The translations under genes and the position numbers were made by a program. From Pararhizobium antarcticum (GTDB lineage: Bacteria > Pseudomonadota > Alphaproteobacteria > Rhizobiales > Rhizobiaceae): DNA of 64,000 nt. Below are positions 8,294 to 17,156 of the stretch, one piece after another. The stretch's first letter is position 1. The number at the start of each line of letters is the position of its first letter. The notes beneath the pieces are model-generated. The model did not search any database. It had not been told where the DNA came from and saw only the letters and a program-made list of their open reading frames with translations. Where the stretch lies: NCBI RefSeq assembly GCF_001885585.1, contig NZ_LSRP01000035.1:1-64000 (forward strand). The letters are read 5' to 3'.

Positions 8294-10454
8294 ACCAACC
8301 TTCATGATGTTTGCCCGGTGGAATCTTCCACCGGGCATGGGCGAGCCTGCATTTGGCTTCATCCTGCGTCTTGTTCGAGAGCAGGGCATCCCCAGCTTGC
8401 TGACCTTCAATCTCTGGAACGAGGTCTCCGGCGGCCATTGCGTGGAGTACGAGAAGGCGCTGAATATCATCGAACAGCATCCATTCCCCGAGGAGTGGAA
8501 GCTCAAGTTGCGGCACGCCACCCCGAAAACGGTCGGCAAATGCGTCGAAATCGGAGGACAGGCATTTCGCAGAATCCAGCTTACAACGCAGAAGCGGCGA
8601 TGGTGTCCGGCCTGTCTCGCCGAGCAGGCCTATCATCGAGTCTGGTGGGATGTCGTCCACGTTCGCCGATGCCCCTATCACGGTCTGGAACTCGAGACCC
8701 GTGATGTTGGCGGCGGGCCGGTATCGTGGACCTGGACCGATTTCGAGACGTCGCGTAACGGCTATATGCTCGCCCGATACGGTACGCCGCCGTATTCGGA
8801 GGAAACCTTCGCACGTTACATGATCGGACGGATGGGCTTCGATACCCCGATCCCGCATGAGTTGTTCGACCGATACGATATCAGCACTGCTATTCGCTTC
8901 TGTGAAATGTACGGCCGTCTGCTGTCGAACCCATTTCACAAGCGCGTCCCCGACCTCAGGACTGACGATATCGATATCGGGTTCAGGGCATCTAAAAGCC
9001 GAGAAGTCCTCACGGACAATCTCCGCACCTGGATTCGCGAGAACGCTCGGTTCAAATCCACATCGAGGGGGCAGGACGACGTTTTCGGATGGCTCCGCGG
9101 TTACCACTTCCTACTGAAAAACCGCGATTTGGAGGCGGTAAGCCGCGCGATCTGCCGGGAGGCCAGTTCGCTCGAATATCAGGGCATCACGCGACCAACG
9201 AGCGCAAGCGATTTCGAGCGAAAACATACGACCATCAGACGACTTGCTCCGGAACTGAAGATGTCGGAGAGGGGCGTGCAGCGTATCGCCGACGAACTCG
9301 GACTTATCGATCGGGCACGATTGAAATCCGTCCTGTCCGAGGATTCCGCAGTCCGTATCGCCGAATTCGCGCGCGAGCTTCTCACCGCCTCACAGACACG
9401 GAAGCTCCTCGGAATCTCCCACCGCGGACTTCCGCAACTCGTCGCGGCCGGACACTTGAAGTCATTTGTCGGACTTGCAAAAGGCCGACGCAACGGTGGG
9501 AGTTTCGACCTCCGCAGGATCAACGCGATCCTCGACAAAATCCAGCACATCGAGACGGGCGGAAACAAGGACCATGCCGTCTCGTTCTGGAAGTACTGCA
9601 AGCAAACGAAGGTATCCATGGGGCAAGCCGCAGTGGGCATCCTCGACGGCCGGATCAAGGTCCTTGCCAAGGCAGACCCTGCACGCGGTTTTTCGGGATT
9701 AACCGTCGAGGGACCTTACCACATTCAGAGGCGGCGTGCGAACGCGAAGCCTGTGGAGAGACGGCGGGTCAAGCTCCCGGACTACGTGAACTCGAACGAG
9801 GCTGCCGCGATCCTGAGTCTTTCGAGCATGACCGTCTGCGCGCTCAGAGAGGCAGGCCACCTCGGTCTGCCGAAAAAGGTCGCCCAAGAATTCCTTCTTC
9901 CACGGCAGGCAGTCCTGGAATTCGCTACCTCGCACGCGCGAATCTCCCTGTTCGAAAACGTCCTCCGTGTGCATCCGACTGTCCTAAACGACCAGATGCT
10001 GAACGACGGGGTAGTTCCAGTGATTTCGGGACAGCGAGGACGTCACAGACTCGAATCCGTCTACCGAAGAAGTGACATGCTACGCGTTTTCGGTCTTGAG
10101 ACAGACACGAGCATGGTGACGGACAGTGATTTCCAGCGACTATGGGTCAAACTGCAAAGGGGCGTCGAGGACATGTTACTGACAATGTACTTCCCGCCGT
10201 TTCTGCCACGGAGGGGCCAACGCGTCTGGGCTTCGTCGTCCTGCATGTCGGTCCTGTTCGAATACGACGATACCACCAGGGAGCTCTGCGCCCGCATCGT
10301 ACCGCGAAAAGGGCAGGGGACAGACTATCGACTTCCCCTCAATATTACCGAAGACTGCTTGATGCAGTTTCTTCTGGACATCAAAGGGACGGTCGCCGAG
10401 GCGAAGGCGCGCAAAAGCCGTTACGAGAGGATCAAAAGACAAAGCCCGACGTAA
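8283..10454 (+). CDS. tniQ: TniQ/TnsD-type target-site selector
   Basis: A 723-residue protein with an N-terminal TniQ domain. It contains a CCCH zinc-binding set: Cys108 and Cys111 (CPAC), Cys130 and His133 (CPYH). The long C-terminal half has several helix-turn-helix-like segments (for example TASQTRKLLGISHRGLPQLV and SNEAAAILSLSSMTVCALRE), as expected for a TnsD-like DNA-binding selector that recognises a fixed chromosomal site. GGAGG precedes ATG 8283. With no CRISPR system nearby, a sequence-specific attachment site is the likely targeting mode. metY, next to the operon start, is a candidate for that site, but this is not shown. Confidence 0.88.
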   Translation: MPLEPTFMMFARWNLPPGMGEPAFGFILRLVREQGIPSLLTFNLWNEVSGGHCVEYEKALNIIEQHPFPEEWKLKLRHATPKTVGKCVEIGGQAFRRIQLTTQKRRWCPACLAEQAYHRVWWDVVHVRRCPYHGLELETRDVGGGPVSWTWTDFETSRNGYMLARYGTPPYSEETFARYMIGRMGFDTPIPHELFDRYDISTAIRFCEMYGRLLSNPFHKRVPDLRTDDIDIGFRASKSREVLTDNLRTWIRENARFKSTSRGQDDVFGWLRGYHFLLKNRDLEAVSRAICREASSLEYQGITRPTSASDFERKHTTIRRLAPELKMSERGVQRIADELGLIDRARLKSVLSEDSAVRIAEFARELLTASQTRKLLGISHRGLPQLVAAGHLKSFVGLAKGRRNGGSFDLRRINAILDKIQHIETGGNKDHAVSFWKYCKQTKVSMGQAAVGILDGRIKVLAKADPARGFSGLTVEGPYHIQRRRANAKPVERRRVKLPDYVNSNEAAAILSLSSMTVCALREAGHLGLPKKVAQEFLLPRQAVLEFATSHARISLFENVLRVHPTVLNDQMLNDGVVPVISGQRGRHRLESVYRRSDMLRVFGLETDTSMVTDSDFQRLWVKLQRGVEDMLLTMYFPPFLPRRGQRVWASSSCMSVLFEYDDTTRELCARIVPRKGQGTDYRLPLNITEDCLMQFLLDIKGTVAEAKARKSRYERIKRQSPT

Positions 10455-10490
10455 CGCGTGATAAACTCGGGGTTGTTCGGTAACCTCGTC

Positions 10491-10520
10491 TTGGCAGACA
10501 CCGAAACCTCTGCCTATCAT
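10491..10520 (+). promoter_or_regulatory. Promoter for the Argonaute operon, probably leaderless
   Basis: TTGGCA (10491-10496), an 18-base spacer and TATCAT (10515-10520) form a good housekeeping promoter. The -10 ends six bases before ATG 10527, so transcription should start at or next to the start codon. There is no Shine-Dalgarno sequence before that ATG, in agreement with a leaderless mRNA. Confidence 0.5.
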
Positions 10521-10526
10521 TCCTGC

Positions 10527-11846
10527 ATGGCAAAGAACGTTACCCAGAATCAGATCGTCGGCGAGATCGGTGAAACGGCGGCGAAGCTCCAGTTCCTGAA
10601 GATCGGTTTCCAGTTCGACCCACGGTCGCGGCTCGAAGCGGGCATCGATGCTATTGTCGAGGTCATGGACCACGGAAAGCCGCTGGCCAAGATGATCGCC
10701 GTCCAGGTCAAGACCACCGCAGCGGGAAAATATCCGGGCGAGGACGACAGTGGCTTCCATTACCTGCTCAGGAGCGAAGACCTCGCCTACTGGCGCGGCA
10801 GCAACCTGCCGATAATCATCGTCCTTCACCGTCGCTCGGACAACACCTTCTACTGGAAGGAAATCCCGAGGGGAGAGGAGTTTCAGGATCGACGTCTGAA
10901 TTTCAGCAAGGCCATCGACACCCTCGGTGAAGGAGCGGTAGACCGCCTTGGCGCACTCACCGTCCCGAAGGCGGGGTTCGGGTATTTCGTGCCGCCTCTG
11001 GGTGGCGGCGAGGAGGCCCTCGTAAACATCCTGCCCATCAAACTACCAGCCGAAGTCTTCGTTTCGACGACGGCCTATTCCCGGCAGCAGGCATCCGCGA
11101 TCCTATTCGACGCAGATGAGCCGACACGTTTCGACTGGGTCATCAAGGGAGATACGTACTGGTCGTTCCATGATCCGAGGATATCCGTCTGCAGGCACAT
11201 CGTCGATACCGACCAGGTGGAGGCCATAGATGTCGGCGCGCTAGCTTTCCACGACGACGTCGACGAGCGCAACAACTTCGCCTTCCTGCTTAGACAGCAG
11301 CTGTCGCACCAGGTCTGGCCCGAGCTTTCCTGGGACAAGGAGAAGAAGCTTTACTACTTCAAGGCCAAAACACGGAACATGCCCCGGACGTTCAAATACG
11401 AGTCCGCGAAAAAGGCGACCGAAGCCGACGTCGTCAACGTCTCTAAGAGCAAGGGCGATAAGGAGCGGGTGGACTTCGTGAGACACCACGCGTTCGTACC
11501 GCGTTTCGAAAGCTTCTATGACGAGTGGTTCCTCGTTATCGAGCCGACCTACCACTTCACGTTCGACGGGTTCATCGCACACACCCATCCTGACGCGCTC
11601 CTGTCGGGAAAGAAGCGGCTCGACAAGAGCGCGGCGCTCCGAGGCCAGGTGATTATGTGGCATCGTTTTCTTGCCACCCTCGAACCCAAGTCGGACGACC
11701 TGTTCGCGGTTGCCTCAAACGAACCCTGGCTTTCGTTCGGATTCCCACCATCGCTGGATTTGCCGACAAGGGTTCCTGAAGACGTATGGGGTTCACCGAA
11801 GAAGGACGAGACCGGGGACGAGAAGGACTTGTTGAATTGGGCATGA
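10527..11846 (+). CDS. DUF4365 nuclease-APAZ protein (effector of a SPARDA-type short Argonaute system)
   Basis: A 439-residue protein. Residues 12-115 form a DUF4365 domain, a PD-(D/E)xK-type nuclease: Glu16 in GEIGETAAK, Asp41 in [10 protein letters not shown], Gln60-x-Lys62 in AVQVKTT, then [17 protein letters not shown] and FYWKEIP. From about residue 200 to the end it fits the APAZ region that pairs with short Argonautes (no simple motif; inferred from size and partner). In known SPARDA systems the DREN-APAZ nuclease is unleashed on DNA and RNA when the Argonaute detects invader nucleic acid. I chose ATG 10527 because the promoter places the transcript start there; GTG 10458 is an alternative. 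It overlaps the Argonaute gene by ATGA. Confidence 0.8.
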   Translation: MAKNVTQNQIVGEIGETAAKLQFLKIGFQFDPRSRLEAGIDAIVEVMDHGKPLAKMIAVQVKTTAAGKYPGEDDSGFHYLLRSEDLAYWRGSNLPIIIVLHRRSDNTFYWKEIPRGEEFQDRRLNFSKAIDTLGEGAVDRLGALTVPKAGFGYFVPPLGGGEEALVNILPIKLPAEVFVSTTAYSRQQASAILFDADEPTRFDWVIKGDTYWSFHDPRISVCRHIVDTDQVEAIDVGALAFHDDVDERNNFAFLLRQQLSHQVWPELSWDKEKKLYYFKAKTRNMPRTFKYESAKKATEADVVNVSKSKGDKERVDFVRHHAFVPRFESFYDEWFLVIEPTYHFTFDGFIAHTHPDALLSGKKRLDKSAALRGQVIMWHRFLATLEPKSDDLFAVASNEPWLSFGFPPSLDLPTRVPEDVWGSPKKDETGDEKDLLNWA

Positions 11847-13297
11847 AGTTCACATCAACCATATTCGAAGAGCCGCTACTCGAGTTCGGCGGACAGCACC
11901 AAGACCCCGATCCGCGGCGCGGCCTGGTCGTCGCCGGACCTTTGCAGACTACGAGCAGCGATGCCATCAAGATCGCAGTTGTTGGCAGCGCGAAGACAGT
12001 CGAGGACTCAGAGAAGTTCCTCGCAGCCGCCTCGATCGGCTTTCTCGGGAAATCCGAGAAGCATCCGAACATGCACCCGGACTTCCCGGGTCTTGGCAAC
12101 CAGAACCCCTACCGATGCAAGTTCGAGATCGCGCCGGACGCGACTGCGGCTATACCGCAAGCCAAGATCGACAAGATCAGGAAGGAGCCACATCACGGCA
12201 AGGCCGTTGAGATGGCGGTCGACGAGATCATGCAGTTGCTCACTGCTATCGATGAAGGAAGCAGCCGTCCAAATGTAGCCATCGTTGCGCTTCCTGTTAC
12301 TCTCATAGAGCGGGTTTGGAATGCCAAGGTCGATTCCGACGGCACGGTGGAAAAGGAAGACAGTGGCGGTTCCGATGCCCCTAACTTCCGCGGCCTTCTG
12401 AAGGCGAAGGCGATGCACCTCCGGTTCCCGATCCAGATAGTATGGGAGGATGTCCTCGACGAACGTGCCGTCATCCCTCGCAAGGTCAAGGAAAGCAGCG
12501 CTCGCAAAATCCAGGATGAGGCCGACAGAAGCTGGAACATCATGACCTCGCTGTATTACAAGGGGTCTGGACGCATCCCATGGCGGCGTATGCCTCAGGA
12601 GGGCGAGTTTTCCGCATGCTACATCGGCATTAGCTTCTATCGCGAAGTCGGCGGACAGCAGCTCTTCACGAGTGCCGCGCAGATGTTCGACGAGCGGGGA
12701 CGTGGCTTCATCCTGAAAGGCCGTCGGGCACAGACTGAAAGCCGGGGCCGTCACCCCTATATGACAGAGGACGACGCGAAGGGCCTAATCTCCGAAGTCC
12801 TGAACGCCTACAAAAGCCATCACAAGAATTTCCCCGCTCGCGTGATCGTCCTCAAGACATCGCGCTTTCGGGACGAGGAGGCTGACGGGATTATGGAGGC
12901 GCTCGACGAAGTTGGTACTGAGATGAAGGACCTCGTTTGGGTCCAGGAATCGTCGTCAATCAAGGTCATGCGAGACGGCAATTATCCCGTGATGCGCGGG
13001 ACGTTTGTCGAACTCGACGGGAAGGGACTCCTTTATACCAACGGCAGCATCCCGTACTATGGGACCTATCCAGGAATGTACGACCCGCGGCCGCTCCTGC
13101 TTTGTCCGCACAAATCGAGTGACAGCACGGTGGCCCAGATCGCCAAGGAGCTCCTTTCGATGACGAAGATAAACTGGAATTCCACGCAGATGAACCAGAA
13201 GCTACCGATCCCGATCCGCGCGGCTCGCAAGGTGGCGGAAGTCCTAAAGTATGTCGGGGACGGCAGGGTTAGTACGGATTACACGAGGTATATGTAA
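11843..13297 (+). CDS. Short prokaryotic Argonaute (MID-PIWI), catalytically inactive
   Basis: A 484-residue protein with the layout of short pAgos, which bind a guide and target but do not cut. Its N-terminus ([20 protein letters not shown] then VVAGPL) is the typical short-pAgo opening. The PIWI part shows [52 protein letters not shown] and a basic C-terminus ([20 protein letters not shown]). At the first catalytic position, where active PIWI domains have Asp (xGxD), there is Ser in GISFY, so slicing is not expected. It starts in a four-base overlap with the nuclease-APAZ gene, implying a stable heterodimer. Together they match the SPARDA class of population-level defence against plasmids and phages. 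Confidence 0.85.
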   Translation: MKFTSTIFEEPLLEFGGQHQDPDPRRGLVVAGPLQTTSSDAIKIAVVGSAKTVEDSEKFLAAASIGFLGKSEKHPNMHPDFPGLGNQNPYRCKFEIAPDATAAIPQAKIDKIRKEPHHGKAVEMAVDEIMQLLTAIDEGSSRPNVAIVALPVTLIERVWNAKVDSDGTVEKEDSGGSDAPNFRGLLKAKAMHLRFPIQIVWEDVLDERAVIPRKVKESSARKIQDEADRSWNIMTSLYYKGSGRIPWRRMPQEGEFSACYIGISFYREVGGQQLFTSAAQMFDERGRGFILKGRRAQTESRGRHPYMTEDDAKGLISEVLNAYKSHHKNFPARVIVLKTSRFRDEEADGIMEALDEVGTEMKDLVWVQESSSIKVMRDGNYPVMRGTFVELDGKGLLYTNGSIPYYGTYPGMYDPRPLLLCPHKSSDSTVAQIAKELLSMTKINWNSTQMNQKLPIPIRAARKVAEVLKYVGDGRVSTDYTRYM

Positions 13298-13376
13298 CCG
13301 GAGATGCCGAGCGCGGAGACCGATTATGCAGCCGTTAAGGTGTTGTTGCTAATTCCTTCCGAAACCGGAGGGTAAA

Positions 13377-13763
13377 ATGAGCGTTGAAGTTTTCGAAATC
13401 CGTAAGCCAGGCAGTGAAGTCGCTAGCATAAAGGTGCGGGTCGACGGCGTACTGATTGGCAGCTTCTCAAGCCTTAGCGCAGCTCGCCAGTACGTCGGCA
13501 ATCCGGCTAATGGGTTGGCAGTGAGAACTCTACCGTCAGGCATAGCAAAGACTCGCCTGATTGCAAGCTACGGTAATTCTAAAAGCCACTCGGTGTTCGC
13601 TGTCTTAGATGAGAACGGTCGCCACGCCTTTTATATCCTGACGGGGCCGAACGGCTTTATGAACACCGGGCGGCTTACGGCTGAAAAGGCCCGAGAAATC
13701 GCCGCCACATCCGCCGACGATTTTGATGCTCACTCTTCCCCACCAGCGGCTGTAATCGATTGA
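13377..13763 (+). CDS. Hypothetical 128-residue protein behind the Argonaute
   Basis: Starts at ATG 13377 after CCGGAGGGTAAA, a strong ribosome site, 79 bases downstream of the Argonaute gene on the same strand. The product is soluble, with a beta-rich first half (IRKPGSEVASIKVRVDGVLI) and a helical end. I do not recognise a family. It could be a third member of the defence operon or an unrelated cargo gene; the gap holds no clear terminator. Confidence 0.6.
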   Translation: MSVEVFEIRKPGSEVASIKVRVDGVLIGSFSSLSAARQYVGNPANGLAVRTLPSGIAKTRLIASYGNSKSHSVFAVLDENGRHAFYILTGPNGFMNTGRLTAEKAREIAATSADDFDAHSSPPAAVID

Positions 13764-13957
13764 TTGGGGTAACGGTTCTTGAATGCTCCAGCGGAGAGCA
13801 TTTCTTTGTTGAATGGGTGAGACCAGTCCATTAGGGAACCTTTGCCGTCGATCACCTCCTGTCCCGTCGCATTGAGATGCGTTCTCATGGTCGAAAAATC
13901 ACCACGCTCTTCGCACTGCTTCATCGCCGATATAGCGGACATAGGAAGGTTACTCAT
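13730..13957 (-). CDS. Hypothetical 75-residue protein
   Basis: ATG at 13957, nine bases after a GGAG (minus-strand CGGAGACG), giving a 75-residue soluble product with no recognised motif. It ends inside the last codons of the convergent 128-residue gene (34-base 3' overlap). It follows a truncated gene on the same strand and may be the tail of a broken operon. Moderate doubt that it is expressed. Confidence 0.35.
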   Translation of the reverse strand: MSNLPMSAISAMKQCEERGDFSTMRTHLNATGQEVIDGKGSLMDWSHPFNKEMLSAGAFKNRYPNQSITAAGGEE

Positions 13958-14015
13958 TCATCGTCTCCGTTTCACCCAGTGTGAATCGGAGCTCGAGCCG
14001 GCGCAACCCATACCA

Positions 14016-14366
14016 TCATCGCCGACCCCGTTTACGATCGCCGGCCACGAACACCTCCAGGACCTCAAAACATCTAGCGAGCGTCTTCTCGTCCATGCAG
14101 TAATCGACGGGTTTGACCCCTCCGAGAGTGGGCCAGCGCTGGCTTAACCACAGGTCCGCGACCTCACGGCGCAAGATGCGCGAGTAGGCCCGCTCATGTA
14201 GCTTGTCGACCATGCGTTTTTGGAGGTCTTCGGCGCGGCGCGCGTTTGCACTGTCATCTCGCATCTTCCATATGAGACCCTGAACCTTGATCAGGCCATC
14301 AAGGCTTTCGGCGGCAAGCTCGCGAGGTGTCTTGCCACCGAAATCGGGTAGGTGCCTATTCCGATA
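14016..14366 (-). pseudogene. 5'-truncated gene with MbcA/ParS-antitoxin-like (DUF2384-like) text
   Basis: The minus-strand frame is open from 14366 down to a stop at 14016 but has no ATG until 14264, in the middle of the conserved-looking part. Text before that ATG reads FGGKTPRELAAESLDGLIKV, and near the end TLGGVKPVDYCMDEKTLARC; both resemble the GG-x-x-P motif of the Xre/MbcA/ParS antitoxin C-terminal domain. An upstream in-frame stop cuts off whatever preceded it. I read it as the 3' part of a gene broken by rearrangement, possibly near an island junction. The family assignment is tentative. Confidence 0.4.
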
Positions 14367-14389
14367 TCAAGAAAGTCATGTGACCACGG

Positions 14390-14421
14390 TTGCCGTGCCG
14401 TCGTCTCTGGCGGCACGGCAA
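14390..14421. repeat. 11-bp perfect inverted repeat
   Basis: TTGCCGTGCCG at 14390-14400 is the exact reverse complement of 14411-14421, with a 10-base loop. It sits just beyond the broken end of the truncated gene, before the copper region. No T-run follows on either strand. It might mark a junction or a weak terminator. Confidence 0.5.
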
Positions 14422-14604
14422 TTCCTGCTTTGGCCGGTTTCTGAAAGGCTCGACCATCGCGCGGGGCGACCTAGAAAAAGCTGTAGTTTTGATCTTGACC
14501 GACCTTATCTTTAGTTTTGACTGGTTATAGAGCTGTACGGGAATCCATGTCGCCCAGTTGAATTGGTGCTATGATGTTTGCCTCTCATACCTTGGGAGGG
14601 GTCA

Positions 14605-14976
14605 ATGTGGAGCCGCAAGATTTTGATACTACCGTTCGCGATAGCCGCTTCGGTCATTCAGGCCCGGTCGGCAGAACGTCCACCATTTCATGTCTCGCAT
14701 TTCCAGGACGATGTTACCGTCAATCTGACTGTGACCTCGCTGCAGGCATCACCCGTCCAGGACTACGACTTCGATGTGACCATCGGCCTGACGGAATTCG
14801 ATAGCGCGGGTTCGATCAGGTACATTGACCAGGGAAGCCACGACGTCCGTGTGAAATGTGATAGCCCCGGCAAGGTCTTCATCGGTGGTGCGGTTTATGT
14901 TCCAACGAGCGGTGTTGCCGGAAGCGATTGGAAAGAAGACCTCTTGATATCGGTATGCATGTCCCCGGTCTCATAG
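14605..14976 (+). CDS. Hypothetical exported protein, 123 residues
   Basis: ATG 14605 follows GGGAGGGG at a suitable distance. Residues 1-23 form a signal peptide (MWSRKILILPFAIAASVIQA); the mature part is beta-rich (DDVTVNLTVTSLQ, DFDVTIGLTEFD) and has two Cys that could form a disulfide. No family is recognised. Its last 82 bases overlap the convergent cyclase gene, which is unusual and makes mutual antisense effects possible. Confidence 0.6.
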   Translation: MWSRKILILPFAIAASVIQARSAERPPFHVSHFQDDVTVNLTVTSLQASPVQDYDFDVTIGLTEFDSAGSIRYIDQGSHDVRVKCDSPGKVFIGGAVYVPTSGVAGSDWKEDLLISVCMSPVS

Positions 14977-16244
14977 TCGACAGGCGATGCGAGAGTGGCC
15001 GCACGACGTATATAGGCGATGTTGAGCGACGCTTTCCTGCCTGGGATGCTGACACTGTTTGTGTACACCCAATTATTGGCCCCGAACATGCTCGGGACCT
15101 CTTCGATCATACGCTCTGAAACAACCAGCGGCGATTTTAAAAGGCTGGCCAAAGACTCCAGGCGTTGGGCGACATTGACCGCGTCACCGATCACGGTGAA
15201 CTCGTCATGGAAACCGCTTTCAATGACCCCACCCAGAACGGTGCCATAGTGAAGGCCGATCCCCGCGTCCAGACAGGGGCCGCCCCTTTCGATGTTGTCG
15301 TTGCGCCACTCGTCGAGTGCAGCAGTCAAAGACAACGCGCAGGCCATTGCCCGCTGGGCATCGTCCGCCTTCGGCTTCGGTTGTCCGAATACCGCCATCA
15401 CACCGTCTCCGATGAACTTGTCAACCGTCCCGCCGTAAGCGAACACCGTGCCGGCGACGACGTGCCGATACTCACCGAGGACACGGGCAAGCTCGCGGGC
15501 AGAAGCGGTTTCCGCATATGACGTGAAGTCGCGGATATCGACGAACATGATCGCCGCGTCACGCCGCTCGAGGTCAAGGCTGGCACTGGCAGTCTGAAGA
15601 TCGGCGACGACCGTTGGCGAGAAAAAGCGTGAAAGGTTCATGCGTTTCTCCTCAATCCTCAAAGCCTGTCTGATGGTGCGATCGTGATCACGCGCCAACA
15701 GATATACGGCCAGCGAGGTGAACGCGAAACTTATGGTCAGACCGAGGTCCTCGTTGAAGAAATTGGTAAGCAATGTTCCGTGTGCGCTGGCATGATGACT
15801 GAACGCCATCAGGGCAAGCATAAGCACCCATGCTAAGACCACGATGGTCGAAAACAAAACGATCAGCCTACGCTCGAGCTTCAACGCAACGTGGTTCAGC
15901 AGGATGAATGACACGACCAAGCTCGATGTCGTAAGGGCGTGGTCTTCCGTGATCGGACTAGCCAGGATGTGTTCATAAAGGATCGCCACAACCAATGCCG
16001 CATCGAGCGTCACGAACAGTGCGCTGAGGTGCCTTTGTGTCGGGAAATAGACAGCCACCGCCACAGATGCCACGCTGACGATCAAATAGACCGAGCTGAC
16101 TATGACATGGGTCGTAAAGCTGGCGAAGCCATCACCGAAAAGAAGATTGGCGAACAGGATTGAAAGGACAACGAACCGCAGCGAGGCTGACCGCATCTCC
16201 CGGGTGGAAGCGCTGTTGGTGAAAGGCGATGATTTTTGATCCAT
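14895..16244 (-). CDS. Membrane adenylate cyclase, class III
   Basis: A 449-residue protein with about six transmembrane helices in residues 20-205, then a class III cyclase catalytic domain. The metal-binding Asp residues are in IMFVDIRDFTSY and KFIGDGVMAVFG, the Lys in VDKFIGD and Thr in FTVIGDAVNVAQRLE point to ATP rather than GTP, and the Asn and Arg in NVAQRLE are the transition-state residues. It would make cAMP at the inner membrane. It is the last gene of the leftward copper operon, 86 bases after the CusF-like gene, suggesting a link between copper or envelope state and cAMP. Its role is inference from position. Confidence 0.85.
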   Translation of the reverse strand: MDQKSSPFTNSASTREMRSASLRFVVLSILFANLLFGDGFASFTTHVIVSSVYLIVSVASVAVAVYFPTQRHLSALFVTLDAALVVAILYEHILASPITEDHALTTSSLVVSFILLNHVALKLERRLIVLFSTIVVLAWVLMLALMAFSHHASAHGTLLTNFFNEDLGLTISFAFTSLAVYLLARDHDRTIRQALRIEEKRMNLSRFFSPTVVADLQTASASLDLERRDAAIMFVDIRDFTSYAETASARELARVLGEYRHVVAGTVFAYGGTVDKFIGDGVMAVFGQPKPKADDAQRAMACALSLTAALDEWRNDNIERGGPCLDAGIGLHYGTVLGGVIESGFHDEFTVIGDAVNVAQRLESLASLLKSPLVVSERMIEEVPSMFGANNWVYTNSVSIPGRKASLNIAYIRRAATLASPVDYETGDMHTDIKRSSFQSLPATPLVGT

Positions 16245-16330
16245 TGATCCAGGTCGGAATGATCGACATATCTCGATCCAAGGGGAGGAGGTCGGAAGGG
16301 CCGAGCCTTGGAAGGCCCGACCCTGTCGCG

Positions 16331-16615
16331 TTACTTGAGGTCCGTGACCGTGATTTTGCCCTCGACGCGCTCTGCGACGAACTCGATGCTTGCGCCTTCC
16401 TTCATCTTTTCGAGCATGGCGTCGTCCTTGACGCGGAATACCATGGTCATTGCGGGCATCTCGAGGGATTTGAGTTCCTCGTGGATAATCGTGACTTTCT
16501 TCGCTTTGGCATCGACTTTCTTGACGGTACCCTTGGTGAATTCGGTAGCGAAAGCACCGGACGCGAGGGCGACTGCGAGAAGGGTTGCCGAGGCGAATCT
16601 GATGATGGATTTCAT
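16331..16615 (-). CDS. Periplasmic copper chaperone, CusF family
   Basis: A 94-residue exported protein with signal peptide MKSIIRFASATLLAVALASG and a CusF-type OB fold. The copper site is visible as His in IIHEELKSLEM followed by MPAMTMVF, matching the His-Met-Met ligand set of CusF. KVDAKAKKVTIIH is the typical first strand pair. It would carry Cu(I) in the periplasm to an oxidase or efflux system. It follows the cupredoxin gene by 21 bases in the same operon. Confidence 0.88.
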   Translation of the reverse strand: MKSIIRFASATLLAVALASGAFATEFTKGTVKKVDAKAKKVTIIHEELKSLEMPAMTMVFRVKDDAMLEKMKEGASIEFVAERVEGKITVTDLK

Positions 16616-16636
16616 GTCATGTCTCCTTGCTTCGGA

Positions 16637-17116
16637 TTATTTCTTGGCCACGGTGACGTCGCCGTGCATTCCCGCGTCGTAGTGGCCGGGTACAAGGCAA
16701 GCGATCTTGAAGGTGCCGTCATTGGTGAACTTCCAGACGATCTCGCCAGCCTCTCCGGCAGCCAGGCGGATCGCGTTCGGGTCGTCATGTTCCATCTCCG
16801 GGAACTTCTCCATCACGACCTTGTGCTCCATGATCTTGTCTTCCTGGTCGAGGATGAACTCGTGGTCGAGCTCCCCCGTGTTCTTGATGGAAAACACTAT
16901 TGTCTGCCCCTTGCGAACCTTGAAGGTGTTCGGGGTGAAGATCATCTTTCCGTCGTCCGTTTCCTTCATGGAAACCCGGATGGTCTGGGTGGCCTGCGCC
17001 TTCTTGCCGGGTTCACCGACAGCCATGGCACCGTGATGGCCGCCTTCGTGAGTGCCGGAGGCGAGGGCGGGTGTGGCGAGCGCCGCCAGAAAAAGGGCGA
17101 TCATCGCAGTTTTCAT
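16637..17116 (-). CDS. Periplasmic cupredoxin (blue-copper-like)
   Basis: A 159-residue exported protein with signal peptide (MKTAMIALFLAALATPALAS), a His-rich linker (GTHEGGHHGAM) and a plastocyanin/azurin-like fold. Type 1 copper ligands are visible: His in ELDHEFIL and Cys-His-Met in CLVPGHYDAGMHG. It probably binds or passes copper and electrons beside the multicopper oxidase encoded just upstream (40-base gap). Confidence 0.88.
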   Translation of the reverse strand: MKTAMIALFLAALATPALASGTHEGGHHGAMAVGEPGKKAQATQTIRVSMKETDDGKMIFTPNTFKVRKGQTIVFSIKNTGELDHEFILDQEDKIMEHKVVMEKFPEMEHDDPNAIRLAAGEAGEIVWKFTNDGTFKIACLVPGHYDAGMHGDVTVAKK

Positions 17117-17156
17117 GATGTATTCCTTCGGTTGTTCGATTGGATAGAGATGAAGA

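Larger units (their letters stand above)
3885..13763 (+). mobile_element. Tn7-like transposon core with short-Argonaute cargo (ends not found)
   Basis: tnsA-tnsB-tnsC-tniQ form one overlapping operon, followed at once by a two-gene short-Argonaute system and an unknown gene on the same strand. Gene order and the separate TnsA and TnsB proteins match the Tn7 superfamily. No Cas genes or CRISPR array are present, so a long TniQ/TnsD-type protein presumably selects a fixed site. The start given here is the first candidate gene and the end is the last same-strand cargo gene. True termini are unresolved: one is expected between 2029 and 3884, the other beyond 13763, possibly as far as about 31 kb. 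Confidence 0.7.

Noticed and set aside
4135-10454. CRISPR-associated transposon
   Set aside because: Separate tnsA, tnsB, tnsC and a tniQ are present, but there is no CRISPR array and no cas gene in the window, and the TniQ is long and TnsD-like.
11843-13297. Slicing (catalytically active) Argonaute
   Set aside because: The protein is short, lacks N and PAZ domains and has Ser at the first PIWI catalytic position.
14484-14521. TAGTTTTGA occurring twice, candidate left-end TnsB sites
   Set aside because: Nine bases only, no terminal ACA and no matching inverted copies upstream of tnsA.
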